Shown: positions 23,868 to 36,459, counted from the stretch's first letter. The stretch: DNA of 64,000 bases from Ailanthus altissimus (GCA_946807835.1 OX327694.1:9188001-9252000), one strand, 5' to 3'. Translations and numbers: made by a program. The notes: a model not told the origin generated them from the letters alone.

Positions 23868-26637
23868 CTGACAGGACCCGACTTGAGACCCTCTACTATA
23901 GATCCCAGTGGCCCTGCAGGGCACCCCGACGGAAGTTCCTCCGAACCTAACTGGGCATGTTAAGAAATTCCGCGAGGCGAACCCCTTTTTAATTCTTGTT
24001 ACTACTAAGAAGATCTAGTAATATACATGAAAATGACATCTTAATTTTAAAAACAAACGGACAGAGTTTCCCCTATTTTTCAGAAAATCTATATAAACCT
24101 GCAAAGAAATTTCACTTCTAATTCCAACACATCTCAATTCTACCAATTTGGACCTCCGGTCCTTTCCAAATCAAATCCAACACAACTCAAAAGTTTCATT
24201 TAAATCACAAAATAAGCATACTCATGAAAAGTAAAGATGATCATCAAAATCTCGAAATATTTTCTTGTTGGCTCGAAACATATATACAAATATACATGCC
24301 TACTATTACTATGCATAAAGTAAAGAGTGCTATTTAGCACATTTACATGTACAAAAATAATCTTCGGATTCGGCCCACTACTCGGCAACAGGAGAATCAG
24401 CAGCTTGCGTACCGAGACCTGCACCTGGAAAAGGGGTTTAAAAACATAAAACGGGTGAGCTAAAGGAGCTCAGTGAGTGTAAATGAGAATTCAATTACAA
24501 GAATATTATACAAAGATAGCAATTTCTAAAGTACATGTAGAAATTATGCTTCTAAAATGGATGTAAAATTGTAAAAAGGTTTCTAATATCATATGCCAAT
24601 GAAATCTTGCCGAGCGGGTTTTATCTACATCTTTGGAAAACTATATTCAGAATCTGTATAACATAATAACTGCTGTGTGCATATAAATGCATAAATGCTA
24701 TCGGTAAATCAAAAACTAGTAAAATCCTTACTCGGCCATTTTCTTTCTAAACTGTACCAATGGTAACCCTAAAGCTCTATACCCACGCAACGACTCAACT
24801 AGCACCGCATACGTGAGTAGGTCACGGGGCACCTCAACTAGCAGCACCCACAGTGACATCTCAAGACATCTCACTAGCTACGTAGCGGAATCCTACATCG
24901 CATGCATATAGCGAGACAATATCCCATACACATAGAGCGACTCACATGACTTGACATCCCGACTTCCCGGAGTTAGTGACACACCCCCAAGACCTGCCCA
25001 TGTGCACGGGATATACCGGCCGGGTCTAATACAATCATCACCACTATAATCTGAGGGTACCAATGGCCTTAAAACGAATGCAGAAATTTTAAAACTGTTT
25101 CATAAATCGATCATGTAAAAGCATGTCTATGAATATATCAAGATCATAAATCATGTTTATGCATCAAAAGCTCATAAAACATACATAGTCATTGTGCGAA
25201 AATATAATAACCGAAAAGTAAAAGAAATGACAGATTTTCACTCACAACCACTCAGCGCTCAATTTCGGTCCCGATTCTTGCTCCCATTAACGCTCTCGGT
25301 TATCTTCACCTACGCGTCATAAATGACATTTAGAACCAAATCGAATACTAGAATTTCATTTAACTACTAAATGCCCTAATCGGCATACAAAGCCCGGATG
25401 TAAACTACTTCCCGATTTTAGTTACGGAGCCATAATTGAAACTAACTCACCATCCGGTGCCCTGAAAATTATTGAACACTTTATAATTTGATTGGACATA
25501 CTTGCCCTTCACCTTTCCAACATGGACAATTATGTCCCATTTTCTTCATTTTTGGGTTTTTCCATCAACCATATACATTCAATTCACAATATGCATCATT
25601 TACACACAACAATTCAATCAAAACACCACTCAATTCCTAACTTCCCTAAAGTGGTAGAATTTCACCCTAGGTTCCAACACATTCATTTTCTCAATTTCTT
25701 GTTCCAATTACAACAAAATCATGCCAATTTCATTCTAAAGCCCTAATTACAATCAATTGAAATCTCTACAACAAAATCACCAAAAACCCTAATTCTCACC
25801 TTGCCAATTTCTTCAAATTGATGACTCCTTCAAGCTCCAAACTAGAATTCAACTCAATCTAAGCCAAGAATACATATAAGAACATCAATTAAAACATTCT
25901 TGAAATCTCACTTATCAAACTCATAAAAGATGCTTTTCTTACCTCTTTTTCTTGAATTTCCACTAATAGAGACTTCAATTGAACTTAGGGATGGGTTTGT
26001 AACCTTAATTTGGCTTGATTACACATGAAAAATCATGAAAAAAAAACTTGAATAGTCACTGTAGCAGCACCCCCCTTTGAAGCTCGAATTTCTCTCTTTT
26101 TTTGGCTAAATGTTGGTTTTGATCTCTCTTCAAATTTCTACACACTTCTAACATATATATAGTGCTCTCTCAATTTACCACTTTGCCCTTCAACTTACTT
26201 AAAACTTCTAATTTTCCATTAGTTAAAAACTAATTATGTAATTAGTTCATTTGTAACTATATAGTTAGAATAGTTCAAAGAACTAACTAGAACTTCCAAC
26301 TTGGCAATCCATGAGATTTCTTCTAATTGGTCCATTCTCTAATATATGGATTATGTTTCTCAACAAAGGCTTGTTCCATTCATAACCCTTAAATGGAAAT
26401 TCATGTAGTAAATTAGGATTTTCTTTTCCAAGCTGATAGAGAAAAATTCCAAAAATATTTTAGAGTCGTCCGGCGCACCGATCGACTGTGAAATTACCAA
26501 ATTAGGTCTAATATCTCTCACGTGCACTATAAAGGAAATATTTCTAATAGGGTTAAAATTGAGTAACCCTACGGTGTCTTATTTGTTCTATACCGAAATC
26601 TAGACGCCAATACTACTAATAGGGATTGGATATTACA
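23868..26637 (-). mobile_element. Solo LTR B (2.77 kb) inside Copia-2
   Basis: The insertion separates copia integrase from RT. It reads TGACAGGACCCG from 23869 (one extra C before TG at 23868) to GGATATTACA at 26637. ACACT occurs on both sides (23863-23867 and 26638-26642), consistent with a 5-bp target duplication. A TATA-like CTATATATAT is on the - strand at 26153-26162, so the transcribed strand is probably -, beginning TGTAATATCC. It has no pol sequence; small open frames (24200-24424 -, 25492-25746 +) lack motifs. Shared features with family A (a GTGAGTGTAAA segment near 24472, the TG..CA ends, size) suggest a related Ty3/gypsy LTR, which is inference. Confidence 0.88.
26153..26162 (-). 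promoter_or_regulatory. TATA-like box of solo LTR B
   Basis: CTATATATAT on the - strand, about 480 bases inside the LTR from its presumed start at 26637. It fits a U3 promoter by position and composition only. Confidence 0.5.
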
Positions 26638-26642
26638 ACACT

Positions 26643-27996
26643 GCTCTCTTGAACTTGAGGATCCATTTGTAGCTTATCAGGTTCCAGATTGATTTCATCA
26701 AGTACAATCTTTCTACAATCCCCACGATCTTCAAGAAACTGTTTCTCAAGGAAAGTGGCATTCTTAACAACAAACACATTTCGTTCCTCTGGATCATAGA
26801 ATTGGTATCCCATTGAATTCTCGGGATACCCTATGAACTTGTACTTGTACCCCCTGGGTGCAATTTATCTTGTTGCATAACTCTTACGTAAGTAGGACAA
26901 CCCTAAATCTTAAGATACTTAAGACTTGGTTTCCTATCCTTCAACATCTCATGTGGAGTGGTAGGAATAGCTTTAGATAGAACTTTATTCAAGATATGAG
27001 CAGTAGTGCCAAGAGCATAACCCCACAGGCATTCTGGAAGATTAGTAAAGCTCATCATCGATCGGACCATATCCAATAAAGTTCGATTCTTCCTCTCCAA
27101 AACACCATTGTGTTGCGGAGTACCTGCAGGACTATATTGAGCGAGAATTCCATTCTCCTTTAAATAGTCCAAAAAATCACCGCCTCGATTTGATTGAAGG
27201 TATTTAATGTACATGTCAGTTTGTTTCTCTACTTCAAGTCAGAATTCTTTGATCATTTCAAAGGTTTCTGACCTGTGTTTCAACAGAAACACATAACCAT
27301 ATCGTGACCAATCATCGATAAAGGTTACAAAGTATCAAAACCTACTAATTGCAGTGTGATTCATTGGATCGCATACATCACTATGTATCAGTTCCAATAA
27401 ACCAGCGACACGATGTCCAACACCGATAAATAGAGATTTAGTCATCTTCCCTTGAATACAAGATTCACAAACTGGATAAGTATCCATGGTTAAATCAGGG
27501 ATCTGACCATCCTTAACTAGACGGGATAGACGTCTCACACCTATATGGCCTAATCTCATATGCCATATTTCGGTTTCATTTAAAGTTTTTGATCTTTCAC
27601 ATTTGTTACTAGAACTAGCTTGAACATTCATGACATGTCTCACTGTATCCAATACATATACCCATTCACTAACTGACACTCAGCTAACAAAACATCATGC
27701 ATATCATATAAATACAAAGAACGATTTTGTATATTTACATGATAACATTCACTGTCAAGCACAGAAAGGGATACAATCTGTTTGATAATATTGGATAGAT
27801 AATAACAATTATACAAAAGAACTATTCTATTACAAGAGAGAAGCAAATCAAAATGTCTAATAGCTTAGACCTATAGGAACTCTCAATTTCTCGCTCTGAG
27901 CATCACTTCTCCTCGCTTCAGCATCCTAACTTCCCTCAGTCCCTGCAATACATTGTCGATGTGAGAAGAGCATACGGTATCTAATACCCAGCCATT
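26643..27996 (-). pseudogene. Copia-2 protease and integrase, disabled
   Basis: On the - strand the protease starts with GWVLDTVCSSHI near 27960-27995, just after an in-frame TGA at 27997-27999. The integrase zinc-binding region follows (IWHMRLGHIGVRRLS...CESCIQGKMT, open 27679-27335) with the H-H-C-C pattern. The first catalytic Asp is in LIHSDVCD. The second motif reads QSNRGGDFL near 27180-27200, so the position that is normally Asp is Asn. The Glu is present in GVLERKNRTLLD (open 27214-26903). The C-terminal part (GYQFYDPEERNVFVV, 26813-26616) runs into the solo-LTR junction at 26643. At least three stops break the frame. This protein would insert the cDNA into the chromosome. Confidence 0.85.
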
Positions 27997-28881
27997 TCAA
28001 GCATCAAATGCTAAAGAAATGTCAATAATAGTCAAGCACATACCTGAGGGAGTCTTCTTTAGAGTGGCAAGGTACCTCGGGCAGTTGTGCTTCCAGTGCC
28101 TGTTCTCGCCGCAAAAGAAACACTTTTTCTTCGCTTTATTTTCACAAGGCTTGGATATCTGCTGCCTCTGAGGAGCCATGCGGGGTGGCTTTTTCACTAT
28201 CTTCTTCTTCCTTTTGGACTTCCCAGAAGCCCTTAGGGTAAAAGATGAGGCACCCTGGACCAAGAGGGCCGAGCCCCTTTTGCGCATATCCTCCTCTGTT
28301 GTCTTCAACAAATTATGAAGTTCAGCATATGTTGGGGTCAAAGCTTGCATATTGAAATTCATAACAAACAGAGCATATGACCATAGTAGCGATTGGAGAA
28401 TCAAGTTATTCCTCAAATTATTATTCAGAGAAATGTCCATAGTCTCTAATTTATCAATGTACCCAATCATCTTGAGTACATAGGGACTAACAGGTCTACC
28501 CTCACTCAGTCTAGCCTGAAAAAGTGCCTTGGCGACCCTATACATCTTGACCTGAGGTCGATTGCCAAAGAGCTCCTTCAAGTACAGCATTATACTACTA
28601 GCACTGTCTATACGGACATGCTCCTACTACAACTCTATAGACATCGAGGTGAGGATGTACGATGTAACTCTTAAATCGTCATACAACCATTTCTGATATG
28701 TCTATTTTTCTTCAGGGGAGGCATCATCAGAAACACCTTGGGGCACCTTCTGATCTATAACATATCCGAGCCTCTCAGAATCCAAAACAATTCTGAGATT
28801 CATGAGCCAATATGAATAATTCTTTGCGCCTTTGAACTGGTGTGTATCCAGTATGCGCACCAATAGATTTGTAGAGGTCAT
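27997..28881 (-). pseudogene. Copia-2 gag, disabled
   Basis: ATG at 28881 on the - strand gives MTSTNLLVRILDTHQFKG, then NYSYWLMNLRIVLDSERLG and KVPQGVSDDASPEEK, stopped by TAG at 28702-28704. Further stops interrupt the next stretch, and the frame is then open from 28590 to 27997 (MLYLKELFGNRPQVKMYRV...). The zinc knuckle CFFCGENRHWKHNC has the exact C-x2-C-x4-H-x4-C pattern and is preceded by a Lys/Arg-rich basic segment. The open part gives the best view of this gag family in the window. The start was chosen because the other two long-LTR copias begin at the same point in the alignment. Confidence 0.88.
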
Positions 28882-29105
28882 CAGATCAAATCTAACATAA
28901 AAAAAAAATGAGATGTCAGCAGAATTTGTTAAATCGCTAATATAATGTTTGAAATCATGGGTATAACAATTATACATTTTTCAATTTAAAATGCCCTCCT
29001 ATTGCTTTACATAATTCCAATAATCTCTCAAACGAGAATATGATAGTTTAAACTTATTTAAACTATACAGCGAAAAGTAGGTCCCATTGGAATTTACTCC
29101 AGCCT

Positions 29106-29396
29106 TACGCTGTAGTAATATTAGCCTTTGTAAACCCAACAGGTAGACAACATTTGTCAATTGCATCTCATGCAACCCTTACTTTTTAATCCTGAATACA
29201 CCTTATCCTCATGCTATAGTAATATTGGATAAGTGTATTCTAAACTAACTTGTCAATTATCAAATATATGTTACTGATACTACCCTCACGCTGTAGCAAT
29301 ATTGGGCAATACGTTCGCATATATTTGCCTCATCTCATGTTTAACTAGTGTAGTCCAAACCCAACCGACCAAGTCCCTTACGCTGTAGCAATATTG
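29106..29396 (-). repeat. Four spaced copies of the leader motif in Copia-2
   Basis: On the coding strand the consensus is CAATATTGCTACAGCGTG, containing the self-complementary CAATATTG. Starts are separated by 104, 77 and 92 bases. The copies share 15-18 of 18 positions. Equivalent sets are at 19283-19571 and 61814-62097. Confidence 0.85.
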
Positions 29397-29789
29397 AAAA
29401 AAGGCCGATGTGGCTCGTCTAACACTGTATTGACAAGATGGATCATTATATAATATTATCTCATAATATTATATAATTTAATCTAATTAAGAGAGATTGT
29501 TTTTATTTAATAGATCCCCATCTCATAAAGAGGTAATTCTCAATTAAAAAACATGTCTATATTAACACAATTAACCCCTATCAGTAGGGTTCCCATTGTG
29601 ACTCTTAATATAGAAACTTGATTCCGGTTTATAATGCTGACCGATAACTTTTATCACTGCATCTCATAAACCCTACACATACAAAATTAATTTTAAAACA
29701 TTGCTAAAAAATACTGTAGCATGTGAACAGTAATATATTACTGTTCATTAGCTATTGTTCAAGTGAACAGTTCCACAAGCGCCTATAGT

Positions 29790-29995
29790 AGATAGCTGCA
29801 ACGCTGGGAGGTCACACCCCTAGCACTGCAATGCCTTCACATCAGCGCTGGGGCATAAATTTTAGAACCTTCAGTGCCCTAGAGCGGGCCAACTAGCGCT
29901 GGTGCGATAAGTTTTTAGCGCTGCGGCGCTGGGTGATCGAACCCCCAGTGCTGCAGTGCCAGCCTCATAGCACGGCAGCGCCCAGTGTACCCCTT
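29790..29995. repeat. GC-rich palindromic repeat in the Copia-2 leader
   Basis: At least six words of the type AGCGCTGG, TAGCGCTGCGGCGCTGGG and CAGTGCTGCAGTGCC occur within 200 bases, in an otherwise AT-rich leader. The same words occur in the 754-bp LTR at 18035-18180 and, more weakly, at 62440-62525. Confidence 0.75.
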
Positions 29996-30084
29996 TTGGC
30001 ATACCCGTTTCAACACTTGAAACGCACCATTTACACTAAGTCTTCTCATTCTGTCCACTCAAACAACACCTAAATTACATAGAA

Positions 30085-30098
30085 CCGGCTCTGATACT
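30085..30098 (-). other. Primer-binding site of Copia-2
   Basis: The + strand CCGGCTCTGATACT reads AGTATCAGAGCCGG on the coding strand, an initiator-methionine tRNA site with G to A at the second base (TGGTATC to TAGTATC). A short AT spacer separates it from the LTR at 30105. Confidence 0.82.
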
Positions 30099-30104
30099 AT
30101 AATT

Positions 30105-32159
30105 TGTAGGGGATCAACTGTGTAAAGGTGTATGCATGTGGTAGTGTGTTAATAGCAGAATACGCATCTAATATATATTTTAACATAGCGGAATTATAAA
30201 ACATACAGTTAACACACTTATCATATATTAAGCAAATTAATATATAAATGAAAAAATTAAGAAATTACTAGTACGTGTAACGTTTTACACGTATTCTTTC
30301 GGAGTCTGCCTGGAGTTGTACTTGTTGTTGGGTCTATTTATCAATTTAGTGGGCTTGATAATCTAGAACATCAACTCCTGAACCCAATGTAGGATTAACT
30401 CTTTAATCCCAAATGGCTGGTTAAATCTTTTGCTCTTTCTTTCTTTAGGTGATAAAGATAAGAAATAGAAACAACAATTATTTCTCTTACTGTTACGAGC
30501 AAAAACGCAAAAATGAGAAATGAAATAACCCTTTTTTCATTTTTTTCAATTCATTCTTCTCATTTGCGTTTGTAATCACACGTATATATCTCTTTACAAT
30601 AAAAAATTAATATTACAGTATAATATTAATAAAAGAAGCATTGATGGCAATAAATAATAATAAATAAAGAAAATAATAATATTATATATATAATGCATGA
30701 CAACTATCATGCATTATATATATATTATATTATTTTTAATATAATATTATAAAATAATATATTTTATTAGATATATTTGATTATTTAATATTTAAATAAT
30801 TAAAATATGAAATAATCGTTTTACCCCTAATGCATAGTTATTAAGTACACTCTTTAGTGGATCCTACTAAATTTTACACTTGGGTAAACTCAACCGAGGG
30901 TCCACAATGTGTCACTTTACAATTAATAAATAATAATTATTAACTAATTGTTATATTTAACACTTGAATACTGACACACACGCATTTTTGTAGTTACGTT
31001 GGATATTATTATATTAAACAATTTTATCCAGTACTCTGCCCAGTGCACAATGAGTACACTCCATATCGCGGGACTCCCTAGGTCCACGTCTGATTCGTCA
31101 AATGGAACTATTCTATAAGTCTGTGAGCCGTGCCCCACGCACACGTCACAAATATTACAAATCGATGCATTGAACCATACAAGTTAAGGTTACAATGCAT
31201 ACGTATAGTCATTCCATCATATATATCTTGGATGTGCGAAGACATAAATCCACACCGTCAAATCCCATATGCTCATCCATAAACCTATCTCCAAAATAAT
31301 ATATAAATAGCACAATATGAGCAAAACTCCTTGTCATATTTTTTAACCCCATGGAAACACCTTTTTGGGTTAACTGCTTACAGCTATAAGATTTTTCTGA
31401 GATACTATCTTGGAGCATCTAAATATATCACTCCCTATGAGAGCTGATAGATCCTATATCTGCACGCACCAAACTCTATGAGCATCGAATCATACCCAGC
31501 GACACCTAGCGGCCAGACCATGAAAGGTCTCTAACATGCGTAGAACTAAAGCATAGTGGATCACTCACAAACCCACCATGGTGCTCAGGTCAGAGGACTA
31601 CGTATACTACTCAACTCGATAGGATCTTCCATTGATGCCAACATAGGATATCTGTTAGGGTCCTCATGAGTCTGTTTAGTACTCAGTTCTAACTGAATAC
31701 CTGTATGCCTATACAATCTCCAAGATCTTGGTCAGTTAGGAACAACCAACTATACCTTACAGATATAGACATACATTAATCTATGTAAATTAATTGGATC
31801 TACTAATAGATCTATGTTAGTAGAAATAGATCAGGAACTATGTATTTGAGAACTTGCTTGTATAATAACACATCCTAGCAACCTATTGTAACTCTTGCAA
31901 CTATATCATTATTAGTATATTTTGAGGTCTTTGTCCCGTTACAAACAATGTTCCAACTCTTGAAATATTTGCTAACTCTTAGCACCGGTCTAAACTCTTT
32001 TAGACCATATCCGAACTCCTTCAAATAAAATATATTTTGTAGCGTAACAAGCATTAAACTATATAATTAAAAGGTAATTAGCGATATAACAAAATCTACT
32101 CTATATAAATATTAAATATTCATACAAAACTGGGATGACATGTAGGCACAACCCTAACA
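30105..32159 (-). repeat. Copia-2 5' LTR (right)
   Basis: It starts TGTAGGGGATCAAC and ends CCCTAACA. It contains a perfect 18-bp inverted repeat (30683-30700 with 30707-30724), the conserved core with CGGGACTCCCTAGGT near 31068-31082, and the AGACC-ATGAAA-GGTCT hairpin at 31515-31530. It is the partner of 20128-22165. Confidence 0.93.
30683..30724. repeat. Perfect 18-bp inverted repeat in the Copia-2 5' LTR
   Basis: TATATATATAATGCATGA and its exact reverse complement are separated by CAACTA, giving a potential cruciform or RNA hairpin. The 3' LTR has the same structure with one mismatch near 20684-20720. Confidence 0.85.
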
Positions 32160-32164
32160 ACAAT

Positions 32165-33470
32165 GTGTTAGTGTGTGTATAGGTAGTAAAATACAAATGC
32201 GTATCATACACAATAAGTAGTGAAAACAAAAAATTTTAAGCATTTCAAAAACCACATTCTAAAATTAAATTTATTAATATAATAGAAATTATACCTTTTA
32301 AGATGGTCGATATAGTTGGACAGTTTGGAACACCAAATCGCACCCTGAAGCGCTCCCGTAAACAATTCTAAGAATTGACTTCGGTAGGATCATGACACTA
32401 AAATGGTAGCTTTGATTTCAGCTGAAGTTTAACGCTTAAGCTATACAATAATCTTTCATTTTGGTTTTTCTCTCACAAGGGATTGAGAACAATTATTTTC
32501 CCTTTTTATTACCAATGGCCAAAAACTCTCTTTCAAGAGTAAGAATTTTTCAATTTAGTTCATCTTATAAACCAACATTTTCTTTGGCCAAATTCTTTCA
32601 CTTAGAAAGCCAAATAATTGCTTCATCTTTTCAAGACTTATTCACTTGGCGGAATTTCATAAGGCGCAATATTTGACCTAATTCCCTACCCCAGTACACA
32701 ATAAGTATACTTTATATTATAAGACTCTTTAGGTTTACACTCATTTATCTTATGGAACCTTTCCATAAATCTATAAACACTGCCCCATACATATGTTATG
32801 GATATTAGAAAATAGTACATTGAACCATACAAGTTGAAGTTAAAACATGTTTATATAGTCCATCCTTCACCTCCATCCAATAAGAGCAGAGACAGATTTT
32901 CATTATTAAATCTCTATTTTCTCGATCATGAACTTATCTCTTAAATTTTTATTTTGATAAATAATATCTACAACCACTTTTACAATATTATTTTTACCTT
33001 ACATAAACTCTTTTTCTACGGTTAATGTTTGTGGCTACAAGACTTTTTGAAATACAATCTTAGAGCATCAGGATATACAACTTACTTATATAAGCTGACG
33101 GATCCCATATCTACGTACACTGAACTCAATGAGCATCGAATTATACCTAACGACACCCAGAGGTCAAACCATGATAGATCTCTGATATTTTTGAAATCAA
33201 AACATGGTGGATCCCTCACAAGTTACTGTGGTGCTCAGGTCAAAGGACCATAAATACTACTCAACTCGAGAAGACTGTTGACGGCTTTAGAGGATGTCTA
33301 TTAGAGGTCCTCTTGAGTCTTTCAATATCTAGTCTTTACTAAATACCAGCATGCCTATACGAGCTTTCACTAAGTTCACGGTTTGCTATAACTAACAGTC
33401 TAAACAATCTAGTTATAGAAATAAACTAGTATGAAAGATTTACCAATTGACCTGTGTCGGTAAACATTGG
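32165..33470 (-). repeat. Rest of the older long-LTR copia 5' LTR, truncated
   Basis: Directly after the right ACAAT duplication the text continues the LTR stub of 20113-20127. It resembles the LTR at 48608-50415: GTGTTAGTGT at the start, AAGTATACTTTATATTATAAGACTC near 32702, and the hairpin region near 33165-33180 in degraded form. Similarity stops near 33470, before the expected TCTTTGTCC segment and LTR end, so this LTR was cut by a deletion next to G1. Small open frames at 32461-32676 and 33029-33253 are incidental. Confidence 0.75.
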
Positions 33471-34830
33471 CAATTTGACTTTAGAGATGACCTAAAAAGA
33501 AAGGATAGTCACAATAGAGCCAAACTCTAAATGACCAGCCGACCTCTAAGAAGGCATATATAGCTTGCCCTTAGTGCCAAACCACCCTTGAAAATGTTTA
33601 GGGAAAATCTAAGAAGAGGTCAACTTCCCACTGTCTCACGAGAATGTTCAAGTACTATCAGTCAATGAAAGGTCAATAGGCCGAGACGTAGTGTATTTGA
33701 TTTGCTAGTGAAGCAAACTTCTCTACATCCTAAGCTAACCATAAACAAAGAAGAAGAGAATGTAGAGGTATGAGTAGCTTAAGCATCTTGAGCATACCAT
33801 CCAAAATCTGGGCAAAGGCTAAGAAATTAAAGAGAACTTGGCCAAATTTGACAACCTCAATAAGAAGCTCTATGAAAGTAGAGCGATAGAGTCTCTACGA
33901 TTATCTAGGCTGACCTGCTGGGGTGGAAAACCCTAAAGAAAAGTTTGGTTACCTATCAATAGGAAAATAGAAGAAGAGTCACCCGTCCAAAGTAAACAGG
34001 GCGACTTAAATGATCAAATTGAGCTTAAATTTCAAGGTGATCAAACTAACCAAGGGGCGTTAGAGAAAACACCTAAAATAAGGCTTTCAACATGGTGGTT
34101 ATGTTGTTAAAATCATTTAAGTCAAAACTAAACCAGTCATCAACTCCAGATGGAGATGTGGTTGAGATATACCATATTATTGAGGATGAGCCAGACGAAC
34201 CAGCGTCACTAGCCATACCTCATCCAGCAGAGTATATGACTCAACATATTCAGCTATTTTATGTTAAGGTTGATCTCAATAGGATCCCTCACAAAAAGAT
34301 CCTCATTGATAACAGGTCAAGAGTCAATGTCCTACCACTGAGGATGTTGGGTAAGTTGAGAATAAACAAGGGTAACCTTGATTCCTCAAAGGTCATCATG
34401 ACAGATTTTGCTGGGTACGAAATCTCGACCAATGGTTTTGTTTCTCTCTGAGTCAAGGTCGGCCACATAAAAAAAGAGGAACCATTCTATGTAGTCAACA
34501 TGCTGAGTGACTACAACGTCTTGCTAAGGCGAGATTTTATTCACTCTAATAAAAAAATTTCATCTAGCATGCATCAGATGATTTTTAGATGGCAACCAAA
34601 TGGCTTGGTTGACATAATTCATGCCGACCCAAAGCCATTTGAAGAAGATGAATAAGTAGCATCCGCTTCCTTGTATGACCCTACTATTACCACAATGATC
34701 CTTAGAAGAAGTGACATCAGTCGATATACTAGGGATACAGCTACACATATGGTAGATGACACTTAGTAGGTCATCAGGGGAGAACTTGCTCACCATACTA
34801 CAATCAAGATAGGCTGACCCTTAATCTATA
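33471..34830 (+). pseudogene. G1 gag C-terminus and aspartic protease, disabled
   Basis: The gag tail is visible as QLPTVSRECSSTIS near 33620-33660 and SVFDLLVKQTSLHPKLTIN near 33690-33750. The protease is best seen in the open frame 34092-34451: MTQHIQLFYVKVDLNRIPHKKILIDN near 34236-34310. The active site reads LIDNRSRVNVLP, with Arg where Gly follows the catalytic Asp in the family. Beyond a TGA at 34449-34451 the same frame continues with EPFYVVNMLSDYNVLLRRDFIHSN, a typical protease C-terminal segment of Tat elements, then SSSMHQMIFRW. It would process the polyprotein; the substitution and stops make activity unlikely. Confidence 0.8.
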
Positions 34831-35760
34831 TTTTTGATGAATACACAAATGACCTATATATCCACATCGGCCAAGTGCATCTATGAAGATGAGAAACAAA
34901 ACCCTCAAGTTAGCCAAGAGTTGAAACCATCCCCTGTAAAGCTGGACGACTACAATCCTCAAGCAAACTCAAAAAGATTAATTTCTGGATTGAGGACGAC
35001 TATAGGCTAATTTTTATCAGTGAAGGGTTAGATCCAGCCTACGAAACAAGTTTGGTGGTGATTTTACGAGAGTTCAGAGACTATTTTGCATGGAACTACA
35101 TAGAAATGTCTGGCCTAAGTAGGGACTTAGTCAAGCAAAGCCTGCCAATTAAAGATTGATTTCACCTATACAAGCAACATATGCGAAGGATGTCAAAGGA
35201 AGTTGAAGATAAAATTGCTGATAAAATCAAAAGACTCCTCCAGGTAGGTTTTATTAGGAAAAAAAATATATGGACTCGTTGTTAAATATGGAGCCAATCA
35301 CAAAAAAGAACGGCTAGCTAAAAGCATGCATCAATTTTCACAATCTCAACTTGGCAACCCTAAAAGATAAATATTCAATGCCCAAAGCAGATATGATAGT
35401 CGATTTGGCTACACACCATAAAATCCCAAGTTTCCTTGAAGGGCATTTGGGCTACAACCAAATATTCATTAAAAAGTTCGATGTTAGCAAAATAGAATTT
35501 AGATGCCTTAAGGCGATCGGAACATATGAGTGCATTGTTATGCCGTTCAATTTGAAGAATGCCGAGGCAGTCTATCAACGAGCTATAAATTTCGATGATA
35601 TGATCGACCGAATAATAGAGGTTTACATTGATGATATGGTGATCAAATGAATTCAGATGATTAACACTTAGCCGATCTACAAACAACCTTTCAAATGATG
35701 AGATTGCATCAACTAAAAATGAACCCACTCAAATGCGCATTTAGAGTTTCAGCTGGTAAC
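34831..35760 (+). pseudogene. G1 reverse transcriptase, disabled
   Basis: The lead-in reads FREFRDYFAWNYIEMSGLSRDLVKQ near 35065-35140 and QHMRRMSKEVEDKI near 35175-35215, standard text just before RT in Tat-type pol. The RT core is open at 35351-35650: LATLKDKYSMPKADMIVD, GYNQIFIKKFDVSK, FRCLKAIGTYECIVMPFNLKNA and EVYIDDMVIK with the catalytic YIDD at 35624-35635. A stop follows immediately, then SAGNFLSFLVH-like sequence in another frame. Stops and indels interrupt the region upstream of 35351. The antisense frame at 35375-35728 is a shadow. Confidence 0.86.
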
Positions 35761-36459
35761 TTTCTTAGTTTCTTGGTACACTAATAGGGGGGAGATGGAT
35801 CAAGATAAGGCCAGGGTGGTTATAAACACGACTACATCAAGAACCAAGAAAGAATTACACTAGTTAATCGGTAAAATAAATTTTTTAGGCTATTTACTTT
35901 GAACTCGGTTGGTAGGCTCCATTCATGGTTTCCCCTACTTAAACTTAAAAATGGGGAAGACTTCAAATGGAAGATTCATCACTAGCAGGCTTTTAAGGAG
36001 ATCAAGAAATATTTCACAAGTCTACTAGTTATGCTGCTACCTAAACTAAGGCTACCTCTAATTTTTTATATCATTGTTATAGAGGAATTGATTGGTAGCA
36101 TGTAGGCACAAGAGCACAACAACATAGAAAATGTCATTTACTATCTCAATCGAGTATTAGATGACGTAGAAACCAGATACACTGTAATAAGAAAAATGTG
36201 TTTAGCTTTGTACTTTTCATGCACAAACGTAAGGTATTACTTATTACCCACGACAATGCATGTGATAAGCTAGACTATAATCATAAAATACCTCATATCA
36301 AAACCATTTCTAAAGAATTGACTCAAAAATTGGGGGATTGCATTGTCAAAATTCAACTTGAAGTATGTTCCTCAGAAAGTTGTCAACGGATAAGCCTTGG
36401 CCGATTTTCTTACCGATCGCCCTACATCGTATTCAATCACAGTAGATCTTGAAATCGGC
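35761..36459 (+). pseudogene. G1 first RNase H (RT-linked), disabled
   Basis: Readable pieces are KKELHXLIGKINFLGYL near 35840-35900 (RT thumb to RNase H), then YYLSRVLDDVETRYT near 36130-36180, and NLKYVPQKVVNG and ALADFLTDRP near 36355-36425. The frame changes repeatedly. These are the usual landmarks of the gypsy RNase H and its tether. Open frame 36198-36452 covers part of it out of register. Confidence 0.72.

Larger units (their letters stand above)
28882..30084 (-). other. Copia-2 untranslated leader
   Basis: About 1.2 kb lies between the primer site and the gag ATG and has no coding sequence. Four copies of an 18-base motif (sense CAATATTGCTACAGCGTG) lie at 29106-29123, 29210-29227, 29287-29304 and 29379-29396. 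Nearer the primer site, 29790-29995 is much richer in G+C than its surroundings and repeats AGCGCTG/CAGCGC words, several palindromic. Both features recur in the other long-LTR copias. Confidence 0.85.
20128..32159 (-). mobile_element. Copia-2: long-LTR Ty1/copia element with perfect TSD ACAAT
   Basis: The element runs from TGTAGGGG at 20128 to CCCTAACA at 32159 and is flanked by ACAAT at 20123-20127 and 32160-32164. LTRs are about 2.04 kb (20128-22165 and 30105-32159) and differ at very roughly one base in ten in the stretches I compared. The internal region reads on the - strand from right to left: primer site, 1.2-kb leader, gag, protease, integrase, RT, RNase H, polypurine tract. A 2.77-kb solo LTR (23868-26637) separates integrase from RT. 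Without it the element is about 9.25 kb. It inserted into the 5' LTR of an older element of the same type. Stops and frameshifts disable every gene. Confidence 0.94.
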
